64,000 bases of DNA from Candidatus Sericytochromatia bacterium (lineage in GTDB: Bacteria > Cyanobacteriota > Sericytochromatia > UBA7694), in assembly GCA_018780035.1 (NCBI GenBank), contig JADMKE010000007.1, positions 62,001-126,000 on the forward strand, given 5' to 3'. Shown here piece after piece: positions 23,538 to 34,591 of this stretch. Positions within the stretch are counted from its first letter, which is position 1. Every line of letters starts with the position of its first letter. The translations under genes were made by a program, and so were the position numbers. The notes beneath the pieces are model-generated. The model had not been told where the DNA came from. It saw nothing but the letters and a program-made list of their open reading frames with translations, and did not search any database.

Positions 23538-24518
23538 ATGGCTGGTTCTGAGCAGCAGTCTTCCGATCAGTTCAGTCTGGTTTCGCTTGAAAATTCACAA
23601 AAGGCGGCCAGTTCTTATTCCAGTATGAGTCGGCGTGCGCGGGGAGAATCCGAGAGCACGCTCAGTATCAATGAAGACGAAGAAAAAGAAAAAGCATCAG
23701 CCCCCAAGCCCCCTCCTCCCCCGAAGAAAAAAGAACCCACTGGCAACAGTGGCGGCAAATCGGGTCAGAAAAAATCCCCCAGTAAACCGCCCCCCGTCGA
23801 TGGAGATCGCCTCGATCAATCGATAGATGATGTCTTGGCCCGGCTGGAAGAATTTAATCAATTGGTCAGCACCCTCGTTGGCAATATCAGCCAGGCCAGT
23901 CGCAACCTCTTTTTGGTGATCATGACCCCCCTCATTCCGCTCTTAAATGGCTTGCTCAAGCTCTTGAACGGCCCTATTCAGTTTGTTAATCTGCTTGCCC
24001 GCAAAGTCAACGACAAAATGGGCAACAAACGTGGCGGCAGTGCCAGCAACAGTCAGAGAAACAACGCGGGGAACAGTGAGATCGATGCTGATGGCGCTCC
24101 AATGGAAGAAGAGGCGGATGCTCCACCGCCACCCGACATCAACGCCAAACACGCGAATTATTCGGATATGCTCGATTTAAACATTGTCTTTACGGACAAT
24201 ATGAAAAAACCCCTTTACAAGAAAAAGCCCAATGCCCCCAGTACGCGCATGGGAGCCATGGAAGAAGATCTGATCATGTCCAATGCCATTCTGGCGATCA
24301 ACGAATGTGCTGAATTCACGCTGGAACTGCCGAACCCCACAACAGGGCTGTATGCCGGGCAACGGATTTATGATATTATGGCAAATGTAACAAAAGAAGA
24401 TGTGGCTATTTTTCTGGGTTTTGTCAAAGCTTTTCCCGGAAAATACATTGGTAAAGAATGGAAAATTTCTGAGACCTTTGCCACTTGGTTGATCAACAAC
24501 GCACCCATCTCGGAGTAA
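23538..24518 (+). CDS. Unknown protein with disordered N-terminus and amphipathic helix
   Basis: No family recognised. Residues 1-100 are Ser-, Pro- and Lys/Glu-rich and likely disordered (KPPPPPKKKE, SKPPPVDGD). Residues 105-160 form a helical, partly hydrophobic region (LFLVIMTPLIPLLNGLLKLL) that could dip into the membrane. Residues 165-215 are polar again, and 240-326 look folded (MEEDLIMSNAILAINECAEF, ITKEDVAIFLGF-like). It is the first gene of a unit running to 27483. No RBS better than GGTGTGG is present before the ATG. Confidence 0.7.
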   Translation: MAGSEQQSSDQFSLVSLENSQKAASSYSSMSRRARGESESTLSINEDEEKEKASAPKPPPPPKKKEPTGNSGGKSGQKKSPSKPPPVDGDRLDQSIDDVLARLEEFNQLVSTLVGNISQASRNLFLVIMTPLIPLLNGLLKLLNGPIQFVNLLARKVNDKMGNKRGGSASNSQRNNAGNSEIDADGAPMEEEADAPPPPDINAKHANYSDMLDLNIVFTDNMKKPLYKKKPNAPSTRMGAMEEDLIMSNAILAINECAEFTLELPNPTTGLYAGQRIYDIMANVTKEDVAIFLGFVKAFPGKYIGKEWKISETFATWLINNAPISE

Positions 24519-24521
24519 CCC

Positions 24522-24641
24522 ATGAAAAGTTTGATCATTGCGCTGATTGCAGCATCGGGAGGGCTTTATGCTCTCTTCAATTTCAGTGTTTTGCGCAAAA
24601 TTCTTGGGAATACCCGCGAACTCAAGAAATATCATCTGTGA
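24522..24641 (+). CDS. Small membrane protein, 39 aa
   Basis: A 39-codon gene begins 3 bases after the previous stop, with GGAG at good distance inside that stop region. It encodes MKSLIIALIAASGGLYALFN then a charged tail (LRKILGNTRELKKYHL). The hydrophobic helix spans roughly residues 3-24. It could be a short single-pass protein or a secretion signal remnant. It lies between the 326-residue gene and the propeller gene with tight spacing on both sides, which supports expression. Confidence 0.55.
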   Translation: MKSLIIALIAASGGLYALFNFSVLRKILGNTRELKKYHL

Positions 24642-24648
24642 GGGCCCC

Positions 24649-26343
24649 ATGAAACGCATTTTTTCACTTGCACTTTCTGCACTGATCTTATCCGCAGGCA
24701 CGTCTGCAGCTCAGGCTTACCCCTCCAATTTGGTAGAACTGATTCTTGAAAAAAAAGTGATGGGTGCAATGCAACCGGGCAATCGCCCCGTGATTCGTCC
24801 TGCCAAACTTGAAACCCAAGGTTTCAGCTCCAATCCCACCCCCCATCCAGCTCCCCGTGGCACAGCCCCTCAAGCCCACAGCCTGCTTAAAAATTACCGC
24901 ATCTTGGAGCAGTCTTCGAGTTTTCATTCGTTGATCAGCGTGACTGACGCCAAAAATGGTCAAGAAATCCACCGCATCTCGGTTGGGCGTCGCGCTCAGC
25001 GCATCTTGGGCAACCCCGGTACCAACCGCCTCTACGTCCTCTGCGGCGGTTATTTTGGCAGTATTTGGGAAATCGATACCGTGAATGATGTGGTCGTCCG
25101 CAAATTGGGCACAATGAGTCCAGAGCGCGGCGTGGCACCGCTCTGGAACCCTCAAGACATGGCACTTTTGCCCACAGGCAATACCCTGGCTGTGGCTTCG
25201 GGCCAACTCCGCCTGATCGATCTCAGTACGGGACAAGTCAAAACCATGTTGGATCTGCCCGAAGAGGCTGTCGAAGTCAAACGCCTCTATCCCCTCTCCA
25301 AACAGACTTTGGCCCTGGTTTCGCGCAACAAAACAGGCGGAACGGTCTACCATACCTTTGACATTGCCAGCGAAAGCTTCAAAAAAGTCGGCTATTTGGG
25401 CGCTCCGCGCATCAATCCCGTGATCACCTCTTTGCCCGCCCCCAAAGCTTATTACAAATTGCCCAGTGTGACCCGCTCTGGTTTTGTCGCCAGCCGCAAC
25501 AGCGATTTCATTCACATGGTCGATCTGCAAGATCTGCGCACCGCAGCCATTATTCCCGTGGACTTTAGCGTCGATGACTTGCTTTTGACCAGTGATCGCC
25601 GCCGTCTTTTTGCTTACCACCGTCGTTTTGGCCAAATTTCGGTGATTGAACTCAATCCCAATTCGCCCAATCAATTTTCGGTGATTCAACGCATTCGCGA
25701 TAAACGCTTCCAGAGCACCCCTGAAAAACCGATGTATTTGGCCCAATCTTTTGATCAGGTCTATCTCTGGGATGGCTATTCCCAGATCAAAACCAGCATC
25801 GACCGGCATTCGCTCTTTGTGAAAATGAACGTGCCTTTTGCGGTTCAACTGCATATGCCCGGAGAGCAGATTTGGAACTCTGATCCCACCCATAAACGCT
25901 TTTATCTCAAAAACGGCGATCTCTTTATGGAATACGGCAAAGGGGGTCCCACCACTTTGCCTGCCAGAATTGAGACCGGCGGCAATATAGCCGCTTTGGT
26001 CATGTCCCCCGATCGCCGCAAATTGTATTATTTACAGCCCGATCAGCAAAAATTGATTGCCATGGATGCCTTTTCCCATCAGGTCATCGGCGAATTAAAC
26101 GTGGGCAAAAATCCCCGTTCACTCAGCGTCTCTTACAAAGGGGATCGCCTGTTTGTCCTCAATGCCGATGAAGGCAGCATTCAGGTTGTCGAGACCCAAA
26201 AATTGACCTCCCTGAAAACCCTGGGTCTGGAAATTGGTATCTTTCAACCCCAAGTGATTTGGGTTTACGATGACAAAATGGCCCAATTGGTTCAGATTGA
26301 ACTCCCCCGATTTTTGACCGACGTGGCGCGGATGGTGGGGTAA
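24649..26343 (+). CDS. Secreted YVTN-type beta-propeller protein, 564 aa
   Basis: ATG 24649 follows GAGGG and starts a clear signal peptide (FSLALSALILSAGTSAAQA, cut near 23). The mature part holds repeated propeller blades, for example LISVTDAKNGQEIHRISVG, MALLPTGNTLAVASGQLRLIDL, FIHMVDLQDLRTAAIIPV, SPDRRKLYYLQPDQQKLIAMDA and SVSYKGDRLFVLNADEGSIQVVE, which match the YVTN/surface-layer propeller family. These are usually periplasmic or surface binding proteins; no catalytic site is visible. The gene is followed immediately by rimI (TAA then ATG). Confidence 0.85.
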   Translation: MKRIFSLALSALILSAGTSAAQAYPSNLVELILEKKVMGAMQPGNRPVIRPAKLETQGFSSNPTPHPAPRGTAPQAHSLLKNYRILEQSSSFHSLISVTDAKNGQEIHRISVGRRAQRILGNPGTNRLYVLCGGYFGSIWEIDTVNDVVVRKLGTMSPERGVAPLWNPQDMALLPTGNTLAVASGQLRLIDLSTGQVKTMLDLPEEAVEVKRLYPLSKQTLALVSRNKTGGTVYHTFDIASESFKKVGYLGAPRINPVITSLPAPKAYYKLPSVTRSGFVASRNSDFIHMVDLQDLRTAAIIPVDFSVDDLLLTSDRRRLFAYHRRFGQISVIELNPNSPNQFSVIQRIRDKRFQSTPEKPMYLAQSFDQVYLWDGYSQIKTSIDRHSLFVKMNVPFAVQLHMPGEQIWNSDPTHKRFYLKNGDLFMEYGKGGPTTLPARIETGGNIAALVMSPDRRKLYYLQPDQQKLIAMDAFSHQVIGELNVGKNPRSLSVSYKGDRLFVLNADEGSIQVVETQKLTSLKTLGLEIGIFQPQVIWVYDDKMAQLVQIELPRFLTDVARMVG

Positions 26344-26850
26344 ATGGCTTCCTTTCTTGTGGAGCCCATGAACCCTGAACATATAACCAGGGTCGCTGAG
26401 CTTGAAAAAATCTGTTTTGGCAACCAATGGACACCCACTCATTTTGGCCGGGAGCTCGAAAATCCGCGCTGTCATTATTTTGTGATCCAGAACAAGGAGA
26501 AACTCCTGGGCTATATTGGCTATTGGCAGATTTTGGAAGAAGCCCATATTACCAGCGTGGCGATCCAGCCCGAACACCGCAAGCATTATTTAGCCCAACG
26601 CCTGCTCTGCCGTATGTTAGAGGACTGTCTTGAAAAAGGGGTACAGTGGATCACGCTTGAAGTCAAAGCCACAAATTTCCCAGCCCAAAAACTCTACGAA
26701 AAGTTTGGATTTACAGTCAAAGGTCGACGTAAAAATTATTACCAAGCAGAAAAACAAGATGCTTTGATCATGTGGACAGAGAATATCGGCGATGAGAATT
26801 ACCGCGCTCTGTTACACAAATTAAAAGCAGAAATTCCTGTTTTACACTAA
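26344..26850 (+). CDS. rimI: Ribosomal-protein-S18-alanine N-acetyltransferase (GNAT)
   Basis: A 168-residue GNAT acetyltransferase with the RimI pattern: an N-terminal ...ELEKICFGNQWTPTHFGRELE block, ITSVAIQPEHRKHYLAQRLL (acetyl-CoA loop region), LEVKATNFPAQKLYEKFGF and the RimI-type RRKNYYQAEKQDALIMW end. RimI acetylates the N-terminus of S18; without tsaB nearby this remains the best family call. The gene has no gap after the propeller gene, so it is likely translated from the same mRNA. Confidence 0.9.
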   Translation: MASFLVEPMNPEHITRVAELEKICFGNQWTPTHFGRELENPRCHYFVIQNKEKLLGYIGYWQILEEAHITSVAIQPEHRKHYLAQRLLCRMLEDCLEKGVQWITLEVKATNFPAQKLYEKFGFTVKGRRKNYYQAEKQDALIMWTENIGDENYRALLHKLKAEIPVLH

Positions 26851-26895
26851 ATGAGTTATCATACCATCAAAACAACGAAACGAGGGAAGCTAACC

Positions 26896-27483
26896 ATGCT
26901 TAAGAAGGCCACATCTTTGCTGGGGGCAGCAGCCGTATTTATGCTTTTAACAGGCTGCGGCGGCAACGAAATAGAAAAAGTCATTCAGGAAAACCTCAAA
27001 GGGCTGCAAGAGCAGAATGTAGACAAGGTCATGAACACCATCGACCGCCAGTCCCCAGTCTATGATGCCACCAAAGATCAGGTCACTCAACTGATTAAAG
27101 ACTACAACCTCGAATTTAAAGTTGAATCCCTGGACATCATCGAACAGCCTGCCAACGAAAAACAGCAAATGGAGAAAGCCAAAGCTGAAAGCCAGGACGC
27201 ACTGGGTGTAACCGAAGAACTCGCAGGCATGATCACCGAAGATGATCGTGATAAAGCTGCTGAAGCCAGAAAGAAAAAAGAACTGGCAGAGAGCAAACGT
27301 CCACTTGTAGCAAAAGTCAAAGTCGTCCAGATTACCCGCCAAAAGAAAAGCAATGCCAGTAAATTTGTCGATAACCGCGTCTTGGTGGTACATACTTTGC
27401 ACAAATATCCCACCGATGAAAAACCGACCTGGAAAATTTACAGCAGCGATATTCGCTCAGTCAATTTTCTTCCCCAAAGCTAA
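26896..27483 (+). CDS. Unknown lipoprotein, 195 aa
   Basis: ATG 26896 follows GAGGGAAG. The signal sequence ends in LLTGC, so Cys23 (approximately) is lipidated. The mature domain begins with EIEKVIQENLKGLQEQNVDKVMNTIDRQSP and is mixed alpha/beta, with a Lys/Glu/Ala-rich insert around 105-140, resembling NTF2-like or SnoaL-like folds only in outline. It ends with a strand pattern (KPTWKIYSSDIRSVNF). No specific function. The terminator at 27507-27535 closes this unit. Confidence 0.75.
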   Translation: MLKKATSLLGAAAVFMLLTGCGGNEIEKVIQENLKGLQEQNVDKVMNTIDRQSPVYDATKDQVTQLIKDYNLEFKVESLDIIEQPANEKQQMEKAKAESQDALGVTEELAGMITEDDRDKAAEARKKKELAESKRPLVAKVKVVQITRQKKSNASKFVDNRVLVVHTLHKYPTDEKPTWKIYSSDIRSVNFLPQS

Positions 27484-27506
27484 ATCCGGCTTGACTTAAC
27501 AAGACT

Positions 27507-27535
27507 CCCGGGGGTGTTACGCAGACAACCCCGGG
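27507..27535 (+). terminator. Rho-independent terminator after lipoprotein gene
   Basis: CCCGGGG (27507-27513) pairs exactly with CCCCGGG (27529-27535), followed by CTTTTG. It lies 23 bases after the preceding stop. Confidence 0.75.
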
Positions 27536-27565
27536 CTTTTGAATGAGCAGATAAAGGACACCTCT

Positions 27566-29095
27566 ATGGAAACTCTCAAACGCGCACTACGCAAAAGCAG
27601 TCCCGAAAAATTCCGATTGTTGACCGATCTGGTCGAGACCTCGATTGATGGCACCCGCGACATCTTTGTCAATCGCCCCTTGAACATGTCTCAGATTCAC
27701 TATATCGGCTTTGACATGGACTATACCTTGGCGATTTACAACAAACATGCGATTGAAGAGTTGGCTTTTGTTATAACCCTGGAAAAGCTGGTCGAACTCA
27801 AATCTTACCCAGCCGAAATTATGGAACTCACCTACCATGACGATCGGATCATTCGCGGGCTATTGATTGACTATCAAAAAGGCAATTTGATTAAAATCAA
27901 CCGCTTTAAACAGGTCTGCCGGGTTCAACATGGTACCCAAGATCTCGAAACCAGTGTCTATTTCAACGATAAAATCGACCAATCCGACCCTTTGCGTTTT
28001 TCCTCTGTCGATACCCTGTTTTCTCTGCCTGAGGCCTATTTATACGTGCTTTTGGTTGATCTGGTCGAAAACAAGGTCTTAAACGATCGCAGTTATACCC
28101 AAATTTATGAAGACATTCGCTACTGCATAGATATGACTCACAGAGATGGATCGCTTAAATCGGATATTCTCAGGGATATTGGTAAATATGTCTACAAAGA
28201 CCCCCACCTCTCATTGACATTGGACAAACTCAGAGAGAGTGACAAAAAGCTGTTTTTGCTGACCAATTCTGAGTATTATTATACCGATATGATCATGGAG
28301 TATCTGCTCGACACCGACAGTCTGCACTACAGTTCTTGGCGTGACTATTTTGAGATCGTGATCGTCAATGCCCGCAAACCCGGATTTTTCAAAGAGAACA
28401 CACCCTTTTACCGCGTGGATGAAGTCACCCATGAAGAGACCTTAATGGACGAAGCCAGCTTTGATCGCAAAGGCATTTACAGCAAGGGCAATTATATTGC
28501 CTTTGAAAAACTGATTCAGGCCAAAGGCAACGAGGTCCTGTATATCGGCGATCATATCTTTGGCGATGTGATGCGCTCAGACAAAGATTCCAATTGGCGC
28601 ACCGTACTGGTGGTACAGGAATTAGAAGACGAACTCTCAGTCACCGCCGAAGTGCGCGAAAAATACCAACGCCTGAGACGCTTAAGCAATAAATGGGACA
28701 AACTGCATTATGAATTGCATATTTTTTCGAGCCAACTCAATACCCTGCAGAATCTTGAATTATCGCTGCGTGAGTTGACACCCGCTGAAAGCAAAGCCCT
28801 TGAAAAAACCCGCGAAGAACTGGAAGAGGGCATCAAACGCTGTCACAAAGAGATGGAAAAAACCGAAACCAAAGTCCATAACCTGCGTCAGGAAATCAGC
28901 AGCCAATACCACCCAGTCTGGGGCCCCCTCTTCCATGACGGGGACGAAATCTCTCGTTTTGGCGATCAGGTCCGGGATTATGCCAGTTTGTACACCAGCC
29001 GGGTCAGCAATTTCTTTTTCTACCCGATTGACCGCTATTACAAGTCGCTGCGGGACATCATGCCCCACGACCGTTGGCTAGAGCTGTCAAATTAA
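27566..29095 (+). CDS. HAD-IG family cytosolic 5'-nucleotidase-like protein
   Basis: A 509-residue protein of the HAD-type cytosolic purine 5'-nucleotidase (cN-II-like) family. Motif I is IGFDMDYTLA (Asp50 nucleophile, Asp52), motif II is in LLTNSEYYYTDMIMEYLL, and the motif III/IV region is VLYIGDHIFGDVMRSDK. A helical, coiled-coil-rich C-terminal region (about 380-470) follows. Bacterial members probably hydrolyse nucleoside monophosphates. ATG 27566 is used because AAAGGA precedes it; the longer TTG frame begins within the terminator tail. Confidence 0.9.
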   Translation: METLKRALRKSSPEKFRLLTDLVETSIDGTRDIFVNRPLNMSQIHYIGFDMDYTLAIYNKHAIEELAFVITLEKLVELKSYPAEIMELTYHDDRIIRGLLIDYQKGNLIKINRFKQVCRVQHGTQDLETSVYFNDKIDQSDPLRFSSVDTLFSLPEAYLYVLLVDLVENKVLNDRSYTQIYEDIRYCIDMTHRDGSLKSDILRDIGKYVYKDPHLSLTLDKLRESDKKLFLLTNSEYYYTDMIMEYLLDTDSLHYSSWRDYFEIVIVNARKPGFFKENTPFYRVDEVTHEETLMDEASFDRKGIYSKGNYIAFEKLIQAKGNEVLYIGDHIFGDVMRSDKDSNWRTVLVVQELEDELSVTAEVREKYQRLRRLSNKWDKLHYELHIFSSQLNTLQNLELSLRELTPAESKALEKTREELEEGIKRCHKEMEKTETKVHNLRQEISSQYHPVWGPLFHDGDEISRFGDQVRDYASLYTSRVSNFFFYPIDRYYKSLRDIMPHDRWLELSN

Positions 29096-29119
29096 AGGGC
29101 GCGAAGGAAATTCCCGCCC

Positions 29120-29689
29120 CTAAATATGCTCGTCGTGACTGTATTCTTCGGCCTGAAAATCAGCGGGGCGAGAGAAACGGTCTTCGCGCAATTGAATATT
29201 TTTAATGCGGTCCACCCGAAACAGACGAATATCCTCACGCCAGCGGCAATAACCCATCAGAATATGGTAATTGTAGCGCTTCTCTAAGAAATAAGGCTCG
29301 ACATCGCGGGTATTGACCTCTTCGCGGTCCATCGAATAATAATCGATGCGCAAAACCTGCTGTTCGTCCAAAGCCAATTGGATTTTGGGCAGAATCGACT
29401 CAATATCATACATGGGGTGGCTGTAGTCAGTCACACCCACATTGCGAATCGGCACTTCAGGTAAAAAGCTGTTGATCAATTCATCAAGCACATCATCGGT
29501 TAAACGGGCGTATTGATCACCCACCGCAGATTCCAGTTTTTGCAGCAGGGCTCCCATTTCCTTTTGTCCGAACATAAAGGACTCAATTCGAATCGATTCT
29601 AAAAACTCATGGCTGAGTTTGGCGCTGAGAAGCAAAAACAGGGCCTCAGACAGCTTCAGGTCAAGCTGAAGGCGTGGCAGCGAAGACAT
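29120..29689 (-). CDS. WYL-domain protein lacking the usual N-terminal HTH
   Basis: Residues about 108-180 form a WYL ligand-binding domain (LRIDYYSMDREEVNTRDVEP, YNYHILMGYCRWREDIRLFRVDRI). WYL proteins are normally ~320-residue transcription regulators with an N-terminal winged helix; this one is only 189 residues and starts in the linker that usually follows the HTH. It may be a shortened regulator, a co-regulator or a degraded gene. AAAGGA precedes the ATG. The CAT tRNA gene lies 33 bases upstream on the same strand, so read-through from the tRNA promoter is possible. Confidence 0.8.
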   Translation of the reverse strand: MSSLPRLQLDLKLSEALFLLLSAKLSHEFLESIRIESFMFGQKEMGALLQKLESAVGDQYARLTDDVLDELINSFLPEVPIRNVGVTDYSHPMYDIESILPKIQLALDEQQVLRIDYYSMDREEVNTRDVEPYFLEKRYNYHILMGYCRWREDIRLFRVDRIKNIQLREDRFSRPADFQAEEYSHDEHI

Positions 29690-29722
29690 GGGGTATGTGC
29701 ATCCTTTCAGGAAAGTGGCAAA

Positions 29723-29794
29723 TGGGGGCAGCAGGGTTCGAACCTGCGACCAAACGATTATGAGTCGTCCGCTCTACCGCTGAGCTATGCCCCC
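29723..29794 (-). tRNA. tRNA with CAT anticodon (elongator Met or Ile2)
   Basis: A complete 72-base cloverleaf: acceptor GGGGGCA/TGCCCCC with discriminator A, D arm GCTC/GAGC, anticodon stem GACGA/TCGTT with loop CTCATAA, T arm GCAGG-TTCGAAC-CCTGC. The G1-C72 pair rules out initiator tRNA. CTCATAA fits both elongator Met and the lysidine-modified Ile2 tRNA; the stem and variable loop (TGGTC) resemble Ile2 of enterobacteria more, but the acceptor lacks its C4-C5. CCA is not encoded. Confidence 0.93.
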
Positions 29795-29820
29795 AAGAAA
29801 CGGGAAGCATTATACCACAC

Positions 29821-31503
29821 TCAAAAGGCCTGATCTTCGAAATACCCCAGTTCGCGATCACGCTTGGCTTTGGCTGCTGCTGCGGCGGCTGCGGCATCGG
29901 AACCCCCTCCACCGATAGCGCCCGGAAGACCCGCTTTGGTCCCCGGCTTAACAGCGGGCAAAGCGGGAGCCGTGGTTGGTTTTTTGAGCGGTTTGGGAGG
30001 AGGCAGCCGTTTATTTGCCGATTTATTGATCGTCAATTGGTTCTTTTTATTGACCTGGGGCAGGGCTTTTTTGTCTTTGTTTTTACTGGTCAAGCCCCCT
30101 TCTCCGAACAGGCCTTTGCCAAAACTCGGAAAGTCAATCGAAACCGCTGAAAAACTTGTGCCTTTGGGATCTCTCACAAAATGCCCCAAATAGCTAAAGG
30201 TCGCCACTGAAATTTGCAGCAACCATTTAATCCCAAACCAAACCACCAAAAACAAACGGCCAAAGATTTTGACGCCCCTGACCAGACCGTCGAGAATCGC
30301 TTTGGTCACGGCTGAGCGACCAATCGCAAGCAAAACCTTGTTCACCCCCCAAATGATGCCAACAAGCCCTTTGCTCACAAACTGAATCGAAGCCGCCATA
30401 GCGCGGATGATCTTGCTATTGGCCAATTGCACAATAAACCAAGTGGCCATGCGAATACTGCGCGCAATACCTTTGTCGACCAAGCGGATCAGCTCCATGC
30501 TCCAGTCTTTGACTACGCGGTTGGCCTGACGGGCCCCATAGACCATGATGGAATTATTAAAGGTATCACCCGCCTGTTTCATGGCTTGCTCTACTTCACC
30601 GGCAAAATCCACCTCGACTTCGGGCAAATCATCATCCTCTTCGGCCACCTCGTATTCATCGAGATCGGCGGCTTTTTCGCCCTCTGGCAGACCTGCTTCA
30701 AGGGTTTTTAGCACTTCGTCAAGAATCGCAACGGGGGCTTTACCAACAGAGGTTTGAATATACAGGTAAAACTTAAAATTGCTCTTGGAACCCGTAAACT
30801 CGTGAATAAAACCGACGTGAGAAGAAGGGGTACCTGGCAGATAAAAAATCGCAAGCAATTTCATGCGATCGGTTTTTTTACGCTGTTGGGCTACTTTTTT
30901 GCGGAAATCAGGGGGCAAAAGCTGGTTCAAAACCACACGCAAACGGGGGTTGACCGGGCGAATCACAATCCCTGCTTTTTTTAAGCTCTCGGGGATTTCA
31001 TCTTTGTAGGCGGGCAAAGGGGCTGGGTGAATAGCATGTCCGAGGGGGGTGTTGCTCAGCTCTGCGGCAAAACCTGCGCGCCACTGAATCCCTTTGACTT
31101 TAAACGAAACGGTTTGCACATTGCGGTTTTCAGATGACTGCAGAGCCAATGTGTCATCGCCGGTATTGGACTCTGCCACCGAACGAAAACTGGGCTGAGT
31201 GCGGGTCTGGGCAGTGTCTTTATAAGCAGTCCCAATCACCTGACGGCTAGGAGCAATCAGGGTCTCGTCGTCAATATCATCTTCGGTAAAGGGGTCCATG
31301 GGGTTCATCTGCGCAGCAATCACGCGCTGAGGAACTTTTTTTTCTTTGAGTGTTTGGGTAAAACGTTTGCCTTCAGGCTGATAAGCGGTTTTAGTACGGG
31401 TCAGCGCCAGAGAGTCTTCTGCAGTCTGATAAGACCCTGCAGGAGAGGCTTCACTTTCGCTTTGCTCGGGCGATTCCGGTTTGCTATCTTCTTCGTCAGC
31501 CAT
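29821..31503 (-). CDS. Unknown membrane-associated protein, 560 aa
   Basis: No family recognised. The first ~130 residues are acidic, Ser/Thr/Gln-rich and probably disordered. Residues 130-270 form a folded, partly basic region (for example IVIRPVNPRLRVVLNQLLPPDF and FYLPGTPSSHVGFIHEFTG). Residues about 330-430 are a row of hydrophobic or amphipathic helices (WFIVQLANSKII, LVGIIWGVNKVLLAIG, LFLVVWFGIKWLLQ). The tail is Lys/Pro-rich and includes an Ala run. The general plan (disordered acidic N-terminus, helical membrane-touching core, basic Pro-rich tail) resembles the protein at 23538-24518. It is divergent from gyrB. Confidence 0.7.
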   Translation of the reverse strand: MADEEDSKPESPEQSESEASPAGSYQTAEDSLALTRTKTAYQPEGKRFTQTLKEKKVPQRVIAAQMNPMDPFTEDDIDDETLIAPSRQVIGTAYKDTAQTRTQPSFRSVAESNTGDDTLALQSSENRNVQTVSFKVKGIQWRAGFAAELSNTPLGHAIHPAPLPAYKDEIPESLKKAGIVIRPVNPRLRVVLNQLLPPDFRKKVAQQRKKTDRMKLLAIFYLPGTPSSHVGFIHEFTGSKSNFKFYLYIQTSVGKAPVAILDEVLKTLEAGLPEGEKAADLDEYEVAEEDDDLPEVEVDFAGEVEQAMKQAGDTFNNSIMVYGARQANRVVKDWSMELIRLVDKGIARSIRMATWFIVQLANSKIIRAMAASIQFVSKGLVGIIWGVNKVLLAIGRSAVTKAILDGLVRGVKIFGRLFLVVWFGIKWLLQISVATFSYLGHFVRDPKGTSFSAVSIDFPSFGKGLFGEGGLTSKNKDKKALPQVNKKNQLTINKSANKRLPPPKPLKKPTTAPALPAVKPGTKAGLPGAIGGGGSDAAAAAAAAKAKRDRELGYFEDQAF

Positions 31504-31588
31504 GGGTCCCTCTGCTTATTTTAAAAACTGCCAGTTTACACGGACTTTGATCTAGATTATAACATACTTCCTACCCCCTCCATTCAAG

Positions 31589-31618
31589 TTGGCATGAGGG
31601 CCAGAATTAAGGTAAAAT
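31589..31618 (+). promoter_or_regulatory. Candidate gyrB promoter
   Basis: TTGGCA (31589-31594), an 18-base spacer and TAAAAT (31613-31618) match the promoter of the hrcA operon in this window. The start of transcription would fall at about 31625, almost on the TTG that opens the long gyrB frame. Confidence 0.45.
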
Positions 31619-31620
31619 GA

Positions 31621-33825
<2,205 letters not shown>

Positions 33826-33860
33826 CCCAGCTTTATCTCTTTCATTTTTTATTAACATTT

Positions 33861-33896
33861 ATCCCCTGTCAGCAGAGGTTTCTGCTGACAGGGGAT
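33861..33896 (+). terminator. Strong rho-independent terminator after gyrB
   Basis: A perfect 16-bp stem (33861-33876 and 33881-33896) with loop GGTT is followed by ATTTTTTC. It lies 35 bases after the gyrB stop. Confidence 0.9.
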
Positions 33897-34077
33897 ATTT
33901 TTTCGCGCATTGACACAGTGTGATAAAACTCAGCTTAAGATAGCCAATATGCTTTAAAAGGCTTATGCAGCTGGCTTTGTGAAAGGCTGTAAAAAGGAAA
34001 GGTTAAAAATGAAAGGTGTTGAAAGGGTGTTTATTAACTCAGGATTAATCACTAAGCTGAGATTAAGGGATTTAAAT

Positions 34078-34476
34078 TTATCTGAACCAATAATTATAAT
34101 TGCCGACGGCCCGACTCTGAACCGCTGTGGGGCGGATATCAATCTGATCTGTCGCGGTTCCCACCATGGATGCAATTGGCTTTGCGACTGTTGCAATCGC
34201 CGCCACCGGAGGCACAAACATACCCACCAGGCCGAGAATGGTTCCCATATCGCGGATGAATGAACCAAACTGTTTGGCAAAAACCTTGCCTTCACTGGGC
34301 GGCGTGTAGTATCTGGCAGAAGTCAAAACGGAGCTTTGACGAAAGGTATCCCGAGGCATTCCCGCAATTGCATTGGGGTTATAACTGGCCCGGTACCTTC
34401 TTGCCATCTCATCGACGACCGAGTACTGTGAATAGGCGTAATTGGCCCTGATAGTAGGTGAGTGGTTGGTTATCAT
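34078..34476 (-). CDS. Unknown small protein with hydrophobic segment, 132 aa
   Basis: No family recognised. The first 70 residues are polar with many Tyr, Arg and Ser; residues 77-104 form a hydrophobic helix (MGTILGLVGMFVPPVAAIATVAKPIASMVG) interrupted by Pro-Pro. The C-terminus is polar, ending NYNYWFR, a Tyr/Asn-rich tail like that of P1. Although smaller, its build recalls the glycine-zipper proteins at 11.7-16.6 kb. A distant AAAGG is the only ribosome binding site. An antisense frame (33979-34263) is Cys/His-rich and looks spurious, so the minus strand is preferred. Confidence 0.55.
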   Translation of the reverse strand: MITNHSPTIRANYAYSQYSVVDEMARRYRASYNPNAIAGMPRDTFRQSSVLTSARYYTPPSEGKVFAKQFGSFIRDMGTILGLVGMFVPPVAAIATVAKPIASMVGTATDQIDIRPTAVQSRAVGNYNYWFR

Positions 34477-34591
34477 AAGAATAAATATAAACCTTTCATA
34501 GGTATCTTATCTTAACCAAAGCCCCGATCCTTGTCAGTTGTTATTTAAGCGACGGCAAACACACGGTTAAATAAAGGTTAATTTTAAAGCT

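Noticed and set aside
24688..25893. Long minus-strand frame (401 codons)
   Set aside because: Antisense to the signal-peptide-bearing propeller gene; no family features or start signals.
29609..29833. 74-codon plus-strand frame
   Set aside because: Overlaps the CAT tRNA and the start of the WYL gene on the other strand; an artefact of both.
33979..34263. Plus-strand frame of 94 codons with many Cys/His
   Set aside because: Overlaps the more protein-like 132-codon minus gene; the Cys/His richness arises from the antisense of Thr/Ala/Pro codons and the start lies within the region after the gyrB terminator.
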